A stretch of 64,000 nucleotides of DNA from Chryseobacterium sp. ISL-6. GTDB lineage: Bacteria; Bacteroidota; Bacteroidia; Flavobacteriales; Weeksellaceae. Under the pieces are notes generated by a model. That model made no database searches. It saw only the letters and a program-made list of their open reading frames with translations, and was not told the origin of the DNA. Of this stretch, positions 26,843-35,625 are shown in pieces. The position numbers and the translations under genes are program-made. The stretch is taken from the NCBI RefSeq assembly GCF_018613715.1, contig NZ_JAGGPT010000010.1, positions 553,768 through 617,767 of the forward strand, in the 5' to 3' direction. Within the stretch, counting starts at the first letter, position 1. The number at the start of each line of letters is the position of its first letter.

Positions 26843-28033
26843 TTATGCTAAAACTTCTTTTACTTTGTTTGCAGCTTCTTCTAAAGTAATTGCAGAGTGT
26901 ACTGGAAGACCAGACTCATCAATTAATTTTTTAGCTTCTACAGCGTTAGTCCCTTGTAATCTTACGATCAACGGAACAGGTAAGCTTCCCATAGCTTTGT
27001 AAGCATCTACAACACCCTGGGCAACTCTGTCACATCTTACAATACCTCCGAAGATGTTGATCAAGATTGCTTTTACATTTGGATCTCTCAAGATAATTCC
27101 GAAAGCAGTTTGTACTCTCTGAGCATCAGCAGTACCACCAACGTCAAGGAAGTTTGCAGGGCTACCACCAGATAATTTGATGATATCCATTGTTGCCATT
27201 GCAAGACCAGCTCCATTTACCATACAAGCAACGTTACCATCTAGTTTTACGAAGTTAAGACCAGCTTCACCAGCTTCAACATCCATAGGATCTTCTTCTC
27301 TTGTATCTCTTAAAGCTTCAAGATCTTTGTGACGGAACAATGAGTTACCATCCAAAGTTACTTTAGCATCTACAGCGATAATTTTGTTATCAGAAGTTTT
27401 CAATACAGGGTTGATCTCAAAAAGAGAAGCATCAATTCCTACGTAAGCGTTATATAAAGAAGTAATGAACTTTGTAAATTCTTTGAAAGCATTTCCTTCA
27501 AGACCTAGGTTGAAAGCAATTTTTCTAGCCTGGAAACCTTGAAGACCTAAAGCAGGATCAATAAGTTCGTTGTGAATCAAATGAGGGGTTACTTCTGCAA
27601 CGTGCTCAATATCCATCCCACCTTCAGTAGAATATACAATTGTATTTTTACCTTCAGCTCTATCTAAAAGAATAGAAACATAAAATTCTTTAGTTTCAGA
27701 TTCTCCAGGATAATAAACGTCTTCTGCAACCAAAACAGAGTTTACTTTTTTACCTTCAGCAGAAGTTTGTGGAGTTACCAACTGCATTCCGATGATGTTC
27801 TGTGCATTTTCTTTAAGTTTATCCATATTTGGAGAGAACTTTACACCACCACCTTTACCACGACCACCTGCGTGAATTTGCGCTTTTACAACCCAAGCTT
27901 GTGCTCCGGTTTCAGCAGTCAATTTTTCAGCAGCTGCAACAGCTTCGTCTACATTATTAGCTACGAAACCACGTTGTATTGCTACTCCGTACTTTGATAA
28001 AATCTCTTTTGATTGATACTCGTGAAGATTCAT
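26843..28033 (-). CDS. sucC: Succinate-CoA ligase (ADP-forming), beta subunit
   Basis: A 396-residue TCA-cycle enzyme subunit. An ATP-grasp domain carries VVKAQIHAGGRGKGGGVK near residue 50 and ALFEINPVL with metal-binding residues; the C-terminal CoA-ligase domain has DVGGTADAQRVQTAF, INIFGGIVRCD and RLQGTNAVEA. It starts MNLHEYQSKEIL, as is typical. sucD is not adjacent, which is common in Flavobacteriia. Confidence 0.97.
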   Translation of the reverse strand: MNLHEYQSKEILSKYGVAIQRGFVANNVDEAVAAAEKLTAETGAQAWVVKAQIHAGGRGKGGGVKFSPNMDKLKENAQNIIGMQLVTPQTSAEGKKVNSVLVAEDVYYPGESETKEFYVSILLDRAEGKNTIVYSTEGGMDIEHVAEVTPHLIHNELIDPALGLQGFQARKIAFNLGLEGNAFKEFTKFITSLYNAYVGIDASLFEINPVLKTSDNKIIAVDAKVTLDGNSLFRHKDLEALRDTREEDPMDVEAGEAGLNFVKLDGNVACMVNGAGLAMATMDIIKLSGGSPANFLDVGGTADAQRVQTAFGIILRDPNVKAILINIFGGIVRCDRVAQGVVDAYKAMGSLPVPLIVRLQGTNAVEAKKLIDESGLPVHSAITLEEAANKVKEVLA

Positions 28034-28164
28034 ATTATTTTTATTATTTTATTTTAAATTTTAAAGGTTGACAAATTTACTAAAAAGACATGGAAGTTCA
28101 AGATTCTAAGTCCAAAAATTAAAGGTTAAGCATCTTGATTTTTAACAGGTCTTAGAAATTTTCT

Positions 28165-29442
28165 TTATTCTTCAGTTAATTTTTCAGACTGTGAACCTAT
28201 AAAAGGAATTTTAGGCGCCAGGAAATATCCTGTTAAGCTCGCAAAAAGTATAGGAACAAAATAAGTAAACCCAGTTAAGGTCCCCAAAATAATAGTCGTA
28301 CTCATAGGAGTTCTTGTGACACAGGCGTTGATTGCCGCCATACAGCTTACTATTGCCAACGTGGTATCTACAGAAGGAAAAAGATGATGAATGATTAAAC
28401 CTAAAGTAGTTCCCACAAAGAATAATGGAATGATAAAACCTCCCCTCCAACCAGAAGTTACGGTAATGGCTATGGCTAAAATTTTAAAGATCAAAACCGA
28501 AATTAAAAAGTTTAATCCAAAATTCCCCCCGATAAGTTCATTGACTTCATGATGTCCAAAGTATCTTGTAATTGGAAAATAATAGGCGATAATTCCTAAA
28601 ATAATTCCGCCAACTAATGTCTTAATATAGATCGGAAAGTTTCTGTATTCAAAAACTTTCTTGAAAAATTTAACTACAAAAATAAAGATCCATCCAACGA
28701 AAGTAGCTACAACCGCAAACAGACAAGCGAAGGCAAAATCGTAGACCCCTGAATAATGGTAAGCCTTCAGATCCCATGTTGCTCCAATACCCAAGTGAAT
28801 GATCAATGCAAACATGACATAGCTAAAGCAGCTAGCAACCAATGCCGGTATTATCGCTCTGTAATATTCTACCGCATGTTTGTGATGCAATATTTCGAGT
28901 GAAAAAAGACTCCCTCCAAGTGGAGCACCAAACAAAGCTGTAAAACCGGAAGCCATTCCTGCAATACTTAGAGAACGCAGTTCTTCACCTTTCAATCTGA
29001 AAATCTTCCCCAGCCAGGTTCCTGTAGATCCCGTAACCTGAACCAATGGTGCCTCTGGACCTAAACTCCCTCCAGAAGCCACACAAAAAAGTGATGACAA
29101 AATCATTGAAGGATTATTTTTAGGATCAAGCTTTCCTTTATTAAATCTGATATTATTAACGATCAAATGGATTTCTCCGGGATCACCAATAAAATGAATC
29201 ACAAGGCCTGCCAACAATCCGCAGATTGCCATGGTTGGTATCACCATCCATCCCTGGTACTGTGCTAAAAATTCCGTAAAATGTTCAAGAACGATCCAAT
29301 ATAATCCTGCGATCACACCACCCACCAATCCAGTAAGTGCCCACATGAAAAAAGTCCGGCTGAATACAAAAGGATTAAACTTTATAGGCTGATCTAAAAG
29401 ATTGAACGTTTTTATTAACCTCCTTCTTCTGTTGATCTTCAT
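28165..29442 (-). CDS. ClC family chloride channel/transporter
   Basis: A 425-residue membrane protein with about ten hydrophobic helices. ClC landmarks include GGSLGPEAPLVQVTG near residue 125, where Glu takes the place of the gating glutamate in the usual GREGP, GMASGFTALFGAPLGGSLFSLE (helix F-G region), GWRGGFIIPLFFVG and INACVTRTPMSTTIIL near the end. There is no CBS tail. It could be a Cl-/H+ antiporter or channel for acid or osmotic balance. It lies five bases after a DUF423 gene and is probably cotranscribed with it. Confidence 0.9.
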   Translation of the reverse strand: MKINRRRRLIKTFNLLDQPIKFNPFVFSRTFFMWALTGLVGGVIAGLYWIVLEHFTEFLAQYQGWMVIPTMAICGLLAGLVIHFIGDPGEIHLIVNNIRFNKGKLDPKNNPSMILSSLFCVASGGSLGPEAPLVQVTGSTGTWLGKIFRLKGEELRSLSIAGMASGFTALFGAPLGGSLFSLEILHHKHAVEYYRAIIPALVASCFSYVMFALIIHLGIGATWDLKAYHYSGVYDFAFACLFAVVATFVGWIFIFVVKFFKKVFEYRNFPIYIKTLVGGIILGIIAYYFPITRYFGHHEVNELIGGNFGLNFLISVLIFKILAIAITVTSGWRGGFIIPLFFVGTTLGLIIHHLFPSVDTTLAIVSCMAAINACVTRTPMSTTIILGTLTGFTYFVPILFASLTGYFLAPKIPFIGSQSEKLTEE

Positions 29443-29447
29443 TGCAA

Positions 29448-29834
29448 CTATATCTTATTTTTAGCAAAATAAAGAATAAGCATCCCCCAGCTAAGGATCA
29501 TTAGTAATCCTCCAAGTGGTGTAATTGGTCCTAAAAATTTAAGATTAGCACCTAAATAATCCTGAAGGCTCAGAAAATAAATACTGAATGAAAATAACAT
29601 GGTGCCGGCAATCATTAATATGGAAACCCATTTTTCTGATGAGGTTTCAAATTTCAAAATATACCCTACAATCAATAGAAAGAAAGCAGCATACATTTGG
29701 TACCTTACACCAGTTTCAAAACTTTCCAGTCTTTCAACGGATAAAATTTTCTTTAAAGCGTGCGCGCCGAATGCACCTAAAATTACCGACAGCATGCCAT
29801 AAACGGCACCAAATACTAAAGTAATTGTTTTCAT
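29448..29834 (-). CDS. DUF423 family membrane protein
   Basis: A 128-residue protein with four predicted helices and the family start GAVYGMLSVILGAFGAHALK, a mid-protein ETGVRYQMYAAFFLL and the late GPITPLGGLLMILSW. This is the YgdD/DUF423 family, of unknown function. It is directly upstream of the ClC gene on the minus strand (five-base gap), suggesting a small operon. Confidence 0.9.
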   Translation of the reverse strand: MKTITLVFGAVYGMLSVILGAFGAHALKKILSVERLESFETGVRYQMYAAFFLLIVGYILKFETSSEKWVSILMIAGTMLFSFSIYFLSLQDYLGANLKFLGPITPLGGLLMILSWGMLILYFAKNKI

Positions 29835-29848
29835 TTTATCAATTTATG

Positions 29849-29875
29849 AAAACAGATCAATTGAAAATCTGTTTT
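29849..29875 (-). terminator. Terminator of the HMG-CoA reductase operon
   Basis: Nine-base arms AAAACAGAT and ATCTGTTTT with a nine-base loop, beginning one base after the stop of the small ORF at 29876. On the minus strand the last arm ends in a T run. Confidence 0.65.
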
Positions 29876-30031
29876 CTATTTATAGTTTACAATTTTGAAT
29901 ATCAATGCTAAAGCTCCAATGGCAATAAAAACCCAGGCTAATTTTTTATTCTTTGCAAAACCCGGATTTTTAGTAATGCTTAGAAAGATCCCGAACAACA
30001 ACATAAAAGCTGACAATACAATTCCAAACAT
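29876..30031 (-). CDS. Small membrane protein, 51 residues
   Basis: A short ORF starting MFGIVLSAFMLLFGIFLSI, a first hydrophobic helix. A polar basic turn (TKNPGFAKNKK) and a second helix (LAWVFIAIGALALIFKI) follow, ending VNYK. The ATG comes one base after the HMG-CoA reductase stop and a hairpin follows the stop codon at once, so it is the last gene of that transcript. Family and function are not recognised. Its coding nature rests on the two clean helices and the tight operon position. Confidence 0.72.
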   Translation of the reverse strand: MFGIVLSAFMLLFGIFLSITKNPGFAKNKKLAWVFIAIGALALIFKIVNYK

Positions 30032-30032
30032 G

Positions 30033-31361
30033 TTATTGGGCCCTTAATCTGTTAAATTCATTGATAACCTCATGATGAGTTACCGTTTTATCTTTAAAGT
30101 AAGTGACAAAGTGTTGTTTTTCATCTTCTGTAGCACCCATCTGATTCAAAATATTCAGTAAGTGCATTTTCATATGTCCTTTTTGAATTCCTGTTGTCAC
30201 TAAGGAACGGAGTGCTCCAAAATTCTGTGCCAATCCTGATACTGCAAGAATACTCATTAATTCCTGAGCCGATGGTTTACCAAGGAGTGCTAAGGAGAAT
30301 TTTACCAAAGGATGAAGATTTGTTAACCCTCCTACAACTCCAACAGAAATAGGAAGATCAATCCAGAATCTGAATATCCCATTATCCGTAGTACAATGAG
30401 TCAGTGACCTGTACTGCCCATCTCGCGCAGCATATGCATGAGCACAAGCTTCCGTTGCTCTGAAATCATTACCTGTAGCAATTACTACAGCATCTACCCC
30501 ATTCATGACTCCTTTATTATGGGTTGTCGCACGAAACGGTTCTATTTCAGCAATGGTTACCGCCTGCTTAAATTTTCTGGCAAATTCTTCGTTAGAAATT
30601 CCACTATCATCTTTCAGATCGTCAATCTTACAGGAAACCTCAGCTCTTACTATACAATCAGGCGTAAAATTGGAAAGGATATTCATAACGATCTGTAAAG
30701 AATCTTTTTCCTCCTGGTTAAAATCTTCTTCTTTTGCTACTTCTTCTTTCAATGTCTTTCCAAATTGCTCAAGACAAGAATTAATGAAATTAGCTCCCAT
30801 TGAATCTACGGTATCAAAACTTGCCTTTAACTGGTAGTAATTAGCCATCTCAGTGGTCTTATCTACCAGTTTGATATCTAAAATTCCACCACCACGGTTT
30901 CTCATGTTGGCTGTTATTGCTTCCGTAGCTTCAAATAACTTTTTCTTCAATTTAAAATTAAAGAAGTGTAACAATTTGTGAGCCTCTACATTAAATATAA
31001 AATGGGTATGTCCCAGTTTCTCTGTATTAATGATCGTTGTTTTAAAACCTCCTTTATCGATCCAGAATTTAGCCGCTTTAGATGCTGCTGCTACTACCGA
31101 ACTTTCTTCCACAGCCATTGGCAAAGCTATTAACTTACCGTCTATTAAAAAGTTCGGGGCAATTCCGTAAGGCATATAAAAATTGGAAATTGTATTTTCG
31201 GAAAATTCATCATGAAGTTTCTGAAGATCAGTATTTTCGTTCCAGTATTGTTGCAATATATTTTGATATTCCTGGTTTCCGTCAAGATACTCATTAACGA
31301 GCCAGTCCATTTTCCCTTGTTTCGTCAACTTGGAAAAACCTTCAATCGGTTGATGATTCAT
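30033..31361 (-). CDS. mvaA: Hydroxymethylglutaryl-CoA reductase, class II (degradative type)
   Basis: A 442-residue class II HMG-CoA reductase. Motifs in order are FYMPYGIAPNFLIDGK, PMAVEESSVVAAASKAAKFW near residue 85 with the catalytic Glu, TTHNKGVMNGVDAVV with the catalytic Lys near residue 282, GNDFRATEACAHAYAA near residue 295, and GHMKMHLLN near residue 390 with the catalytic His. In Flavobacteriia, which make isoprenoids by the mevalonate route, such enzymes work in the forward direction despite the degradative family name; that role is an inference. It is followed by the 51-residue membrane ORF. Confidence 0.93.
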   Translation of the reverse strand: MNHQPIEGFSKLTKQGKMDWLVNEYLDGNQEYQNILQQYWNENTDLQKLHDEFSENTISNFYMPYGIAPNFLIDGKLIALPMAVEESSVVAAASKAAKFWIDKGGFKTTIINTEKLGHTHFIFNVEAHKLLHFFNFKLKKKLFEATEAITANMRNRGGGILDIKLVDKTTEMANYYQLKASFDTVDSMGANFINSCLEQFGKTLKEEVAKEEDFNQEEKDSLQIVMNILSNFTPDCIVRAEVSCKIDDLKDDSGISNEEFARKFKQAVTIAEIEPFRATTHNKGVMNGVDAVVIATGNDFRATEACAHAYAARDGQYRSLTHCTTDNGIFRFWIDLPISVGVVGGLTNLHPLVKFSLALLGKPSAQELMSILAVSGLAQNFGALRSLVTTGIQKGHMKMHLLNILNQMGATEDEKQHFVTYFKDKTVTHHEVINEFNRLRAQ

Positions 31362-31457
31362 AGTTTAACTTTAAAGAACCGTAAATATAATGATTTTGAT
31401 GCGTTATTCTGTTGATAACTTTATGTTAAAAAGCCTGACATTTCTCAATTTTGGAAT

Positions 31458-31465
31458 TACATTTG
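31458..31465 (+). promoter_or_regulatory. -7 promoter box of the radical-SAM gene
   Basis: TACATTTG, a perfect TAnnTTTG match, lies 42 bases before the ATG at 31508. Two GACGTTA repeats sit between the box and the start. Confidence 0.5.
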
Positions 31466-31478
31466 ATCTTAAATTCAT

Positions 31479-31496
31479 GACGTTAAACCGACGTTA
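31479..31496 (+). promoter_or_regulatory. Direct repeat, possible operator
   Basis: GACGTTA occurs twice (31479-31485 and 31490-31496) with an 11-base period, one DNA turn, just downstream of the predicted transcription start of the radical-SAM gene. It may be a repressor site; this is inference. Confidence 0.35.
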
Positions 31497-31507
31497 CATT
31501 ATAACAA

Positions 31508-32767
31508 ATGAACTTTGACCGTCTAAAAGAAAAACTTGAAATCCTTGCTGACGCAGCGAAATACGACGTTTCCTGTTCCTCAAGCGGAGGTACCCGAAAG
31601 AACAAAAAAGGGGCTTTAGGAGACAGTTCCATAAGCGGAATTTGTCATACCTATACAGAAGACGGACGATGTGTTTCACTTCTCAAAGTTCTTTTAACCA
31701 ATCATTGTATTTATGATTGTGCTTATTGTGTTTCAAGAAGCTCCAATGATATCAAAAGAGCAGCCTTCACGGTGGAAGAGGTGGTTGATTTAACTATAAA
31801 TTTTTACCGAAGAAATTATATTGAAGGACTTTTCCTAAGCTCAGGTATTTTCAAAAATGCTGATACTACCATGGAGCGTTTGGTAAGAGTAGCTAAAAAG
31901 TTGCGTCTGGAAGAAAACTTTAATGGATATATTCATTTAAAATCTATTCCTGGGGCGAGTGATGAACTGATGCAGGAAGCCGCCTTATATGCAGATCGGC
32001 TATCTATAAATCTTGAAATTCCAACTGAAAGTGGATTAAAATTACTTGCTCCGGAAAAGAACAGAGCAGATATGATCAGTCCAATGCGATATATCCAAAA
32101 TGGAATTTCGCTGTATAATGACGAAAAGAAAATCTTCCGAAACGTTCCAAAATTTGCTCCAGCTGGCCAATCTACTCAAATGATTGTTGGAGCTACTAAT
32201 GAAAATGACCTGCAGATCATAAAAGTTGCAGATCATTTTTATAAAAATTTCAACCTTAAAAGAGTTTATTATTCAGGATATGTTCCGGTTTTAGAGGATA
32301 AAAGATTACCCTCCTTAACGACAGAAGTTCCGATGTTAAGGGAAAACAGATTATACCAATCGGACTGGTTAATGAGATTTTATGGTTTTAAGGCAGAAGA
32401 AATTTTAGATCCCAATATTCCGTTTTTAGATCTTGAGATTGACCCTAAATTAAGTTGGGCACTCAGAAATCTGAACCAATTTCCCATAAACCTGCAAACA
32501 GCAGATTATCGAATGATTCTTAGAATTCCTGGGATTGGTGTAAAGACCGCAAAAAAAATCGTTCATGCCCGACGTTTTCAGGTCTTAAACATCGATCATC
32601 TTAAAAAACTGGGAGCCGCTGTAAACAGGGCAAAATATTTCATTGACTTTGATGCTGGAAATATGTACCTAAGATATCTTACCGATAAGAATTTCAGAAG
32701 GCTACTTATTGGCGGAAGCTCTTCCAAATTTCAAAATCAGTTTTCGCAGCAACTTACTTTGTTTTAG
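31508..32767 (+). CDS. Putative DNA modification/repair radical SAM protein (TIGR03916-like)
   Basis: A 419-residue radical SAM protein. The cluster motif CIYDCAYC (Cys 67, 71, 74; CxxxCxxC) lies within LLTNHCIYDCAYCVSR. The barrel continues with GLFLSSGIFKNADTTMERL, HLKSIPGASDELM and RLSINLEIPTESGLKLLAP. Near residues 335-365 is a helix-hairpin-helix (RIPGIGVKTAKKIVHAR), a DNA-binding element, and the protein ends QQLTLF. This matches my memory of the family found beside a DUF4130 protein and often a uracil-DNA-glycosylase domain. It probably acts on nucleic acid; the reaction is not known to me. It is followed by the DUF4130 gene after 54 bases. Confidence 0.88.
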   Translation: MNFDRLKEKLEILADAAKYDVSCSSSGGTRKNKKGALGDSSISGICHTYTEDGRCVSLLKVLLTNHCIYDCAYCVSRSSNDIKRAAFTVEEVVDLTINFYRRNYIEGLFLSSGIFKNADTTMERLVRVAKKLRLEENFNGYIHLKSIPGASDELMQEAALYADRLSINLEIPTESGLKLLAPEKNRADMISPMRYIQNGISLYNDEKKIFRNVPKFAPAGQSTQMIVGATNENDLQIIKVADHFYKNFNLKRVYYSGYVPVLEDKRLPSLTTEVPMLRENRLYQSDWLMRFYGFKAEEILDPNIPFLDLEIDPKLSWALRNLNQFPINLQTADYRMILRIPGIGVKTAKKIVHARRFQVLNIDHLKKLGAAVNRAKYFIDFDAGNMYLRYLTDKNFRRLLIGGSSSKFQNQFSQQLTLF

Positions 32768-32821
32768 ACACTATTTTTTTTCAGAAATGAACACGAAACT
32801 TTTACATTGCTATATTAAATA

Positions 32822-33580
32822 ATGATCACCCTACTCTATGACGGCAGTTTTGACGGACTTTTAACTGCGGTATTTGAAGTATTCGAATACCGTTATAAAG
32901 ATGTGGAAATTTTCAATAGAGAAAGGTTTCATCAGGAAAATATTTTTGCAGAAATACACGAGGTAATCACCCAAAATGATAAAGCAGAAAGGGTTTTAAG
33001 TAAACTGGAACAAAATATAGGTAAATCCGGAATCAATCAATTATTAAAAGTCTTTTTATCAGAAGACCCAGAGTCAGAACAAATCATTTTATCTGCCATA
33101 AAACAATCCATTCAACATCCCGTAGAAAATATCCTTCAAAATTATGCTGATAATGATATTTTAAAAATCTCAAAGATCTGTAAATCTGTAGATAGAGAAC
33201 GACATCGGATGACCGCTTTTGTAAGGTTTGAAAAAATGCAGGATGGTGTTTTCTTTGCAAAAATAGACCCGGATTTCAATGTGATCCCGCTGATCAGAAA
33301 ACATTTTAAAGACCGATATCAGGATCAGAAATGGATGATTTATGATCTCAGAAGAAATTATGGGATCCTATATGATCTTGAAAACTGTGATTTCTTCTAT
33401 CCCGATGAAAAATTAAACCTAGATCAGTATCAACAGAAATTCCATGAAGAAGAAGCACAGTATCAAAAACTCTGGCAGCGTTATTTCACTAAAACAAACA
33501 TTGTAGAAAGAAAGAATTTAAAACTTCATATTCAGCATGTTCCAAGAAGGTATTGGAAGTATCTGACAGAGAAGAGTTAA
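32822..33580 (+). CDS. DUF4130 / TIGR03915-like DNA metabolism protein
   Basis: A 252-residue cytoplasmic protein with the family start LLYDGSFDGLLTAVFEVFE, central VDRERHRMTAFVRFEKMQDGVFFAKIDPDFNV, YDLRRNYGILYDLE near residue 180, and terminal HVPRRYWKYLTE. In many bacteria this domain is fused to a uracil-DNA-glycosylase-superfamily domain; here the chain stops before any such domain. It always travels, as far as I recall, with the radical SAM partner just upstream. Its function is unproven, with DNA repair or modification proposed from the domain company. Confidence 0.87.
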   Translation: MITLLYDGSFDGLLTAVFEVFEYRYKDVEIFNRERFHQENIFAEIHEVITQNDKAERVLSKLEQNIGKSGINQLLKVFLSEDPESEQIILSAIKQSIQHPVENILQNYADNDILKISKICKSVDRERHRMTAFVRFEKMQDGVFFAKIDPDFNVIPLIRKHFKDRYQDQKWMIYDLRRNYGILYDLENCDFFYPDEKLNLDQYQQKFHEEEAQYQKLWQRYFTKTNIVERKNLKLHIQHVPRRYWKYLTEKS

Positions 33581-33658
33581 TTTCAAAATAGGTCCTCCTG
33601 CAGATAAAATGCAGATTTTAAATCCAACTATTTGATAACATGCTTAGGCAAATGAACT

Positions 33659-34528
33659 ATGATGATAAAAATACTATTAACAATCACTTTAACAACAATT
33701 CTAAGTTGTAACAATGATAAAACCTCAGGTATCAAAAGTGGCACAAAAGAAAATTCAGCTCCAAAAACTTTAGTTACAATCAATAAAGATAAAAATACCA
33801 TCAAGAATAGATTTTCTACTCCTGATGGTTATGAATGGATCAATGAAAAGCCAGAAACATTTGGATATTTTCTCGAAAACTTTAAACTAAAACCTTATGA
33901 AAGTCCAATCCTTAAATATGACGGAACTCCTATTTCCACGCAGCATCTTCATGAAGCTGTGTTTGATATAGATACCGGAAATAAAGATTTACAACAATGT
34001 GCTGATGCAGTCATTCGACTAAGGGCTGAGTATTTATTCAAAATAAAAAAATTTGATGACATAAAATTCCATTTTACCAACGGAGATCTGGTTAGTTGGA
34101 ATGATTATAAAAATGGAATAAGAGCCTATATAAATGGTAATTCTGTAAGCTTTAGGAAAACAGCTAGTTTCGACGATTCTTATCAAAATTTCAGGAATTA
34201 TCTAGAATTGATCTTTAATTATGCAGGAACCATTTCTTTAAACAAAGAAACTACACCAATTACAAAAAATACAGACTTAAAAACCGGGGATATTTTAATA
34301 ACAGCCGGTAGTCCAGGACATGTTGTATTGATAACCGGAATATGCAGAAATAAAGAAGGTAAAAGCCTATTTTTGTTAAGCGAAGGCTTCACACTAGCCC
34401 AATCTATCCACCTTCTTTCCAATCCTTTTGATAAAAATATTTCGCCATGGTACGATTTGGATGTAAATGCTCCAGAGACGAAAACTGCGAGATATGTTTT
34501 TAAACCAACAAATTTTAGAAGTTTTTAA
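33659..34528 (+). CDS. DUF4846 family lipoprotein
   Basis: A 289-residue lipoprotein with a lipobox TTILSC at residues 12-17. The DUF4846 family body has DGYEWINEKPETFGYFLENF, YDGTPISTQHLHEAVFDID, CADAVIRLRAEYLF, the late LKTGDILITAGSPGHVVLITG with a conserved His, and a C-terminal LLSEGFTLAQSIHLL with SPWYDLD. The GHVVLI stretch recalls papain-like/NlpC-type folds, but no Cys nucleophile is clear to me. It is exported to the envelope; function unknown. Confidence 0.82.
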   Translation: MMIKILLTITLTTILSCNNDKTSGIKSGTKENSAPKTLVTINKDKNTIKNRFSTPDGYEWINEKPETFGYFLENFKLKPYESPILKYDGTPISTQHLHEAVFDIDTGNKDLQQCADAVIRLRAEYLFKIKKFDDIKFHFTNGDLVSWNDYKNGIRAYINGNSVSFRKTASFDDSYQNFRNYLELIFNYAGTISLNKETTPITKNTDLKTGDILITAGSPGHVVLITGICRNKEGKSLFLLSEGFTLAQSIHLLSNPFDKNISPWYDLDVNAPETKTARYVFKPTNFRSF

Positions 34529-34582
34529 AAATTTATATCCAAACTATTGTCAAGTTACTACTATAATCTGAACTTGTTTTTG

Positions 34583-34590
34583 TAAATTTG
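34583..34590 (+). promoter_or_regulatory. -7 promoter box of pfkA-gapA
   Basis: TAAATTTG, a perfect TAnnTTTG match, lies 20 bases before the pfkA ATG. Confidence 0.6.
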
Positions 34591-34610
34591 TGTTCGAAAT
34601 TTTTTACTAG

Positions 34611-35597
34611 ATGAAAGAAAGTGCTGTAAAAAAAATTGCAGTTCTTACTTCCGGAGGAGACGCTCCGGGTATGAATGCCGCATTAAGAGCGGTGGTAAGA
34701 ACGGCAAATTACTATGATATCGAATGTTACGGAGTAAGAGAAGGTTACAATGGCCTTATCAACGATGATTTCTTAAAAATGGGACCACGTTCCGTAAAAA
34801 ATATAATCAACCAGGGTGGAACCATTCTAAAGTCCGCCAGATCCGTAGAATTTAGAACTGAAGAAGGGCGTAAAAAAGCCTACAATAATTGTGTTAAACA
34901 CGGTGTTGAGGCCATCGTTTGTATTGGTGGGGACGGAACTTTTACCGGAGCAAAGATCTTCAATGAAGAATTTGGCATCAGAGTAATTGGAGTTCCGGGA
35001 ACTATTGACAATGATATTTTCGGTACCGACAATACTATTGGCTACGATACGGCTTTAAATACTGCTATGGAAGCCATTGATAAGATCCGTGATACGGCAA
35101 CTTCTCACAATAGAGTTTTCTTTGTTGAGGTAATGGGTCGTGACGCTGGTTTTATCGCTTTGAACAGCGGATTAGCAACCGGTGCTTTAGATATTCTGAT
35201 TCCCGAGAAAAAAGACAGCATAGACGAGCTTTTTGCAACGTTCAGAAATGCTGAAAAAACGGGTAAAGCTTCCAGCATCGTTGTGGTGGCAGAAGGCGAA
35301 AGACTAGCAAATATTTACGAACTTGCAGAGAAAACCAAGCAGGAGTTTCCTGATTACGATATTCGAGTTGCTATTTTGGGACATATCCAGAGAGGTGGTT
35401 CTCCAAGTTGTGCAGACAGAGTACTGGCAAGTAGATTAGGTTATGGAGCTGTAGTCGGATTAATGGAAGGAAAAACGAATGTAATGGCTGGAATGCGATC
35501 TAATGATATGGTTTATACACCGATTGAAGAAGCCATTAAAAAACATAACGAAATTAATAAAGATCTTTTATTGATCTCAGAAATATTAGCAATCTAA
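34611..35597 (+). CDS. pfkA: 6-phosphofructokinase
   Basis: A 328-residue glycolytic kinase making fructose 1,6-bisphosphate. Motifs are LTSGGDAPGMNAALRA near residue 12, CIGGDGTFTGA near residue 105 (ATP/Mg site), PGTIDNDIFGTD with the catalytic Asp, VEVMGRDAGFIAL, and LGHIQRGGSPS near residue 258. Length and motifs fit the ATP-dependent bacterial type. It forms an operon with gapA, 28 bases downstream. Confidence 0.96.
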   Translation: MKESAVKKIAVLTSGGDAPGMNAALRAVVRTANYYDIECYGVREGYNGLINDDFLKMGPRSVKNIINQGGTILKSARSVEFRTEEGRKKAYNNCVKHGVEAIVCIGGDGTFTGAKIFNEEFGIRVIGVPGTIDNDIFGTDNTIGYDTALNTAMEAIDKIRDTATSHNRVFFVEVMGRDAGFIALNSGLATGALDILIPEKKDSIDELFATFRNAEKTGKASSIVVVAEGERLANIYELAEKTKQEFPDYDIRVAILGHIQRGGSPSCADRVLASRLGYGAVVGLMEGKTNVMAGMRSNDMVYTPIEEAIKKHNEINKDLLLISEILAI

Positions 35598-35625
35598 TTT
35601 TTATAATTGTAAAAATCAAAATATT

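Noticed and set aside
30505..30837. 110-residue plus-strand ORF opposite HMG-CoA reductase
   Set aside because: Antisense to the conserved catalytic core of the reductase and without domain features.
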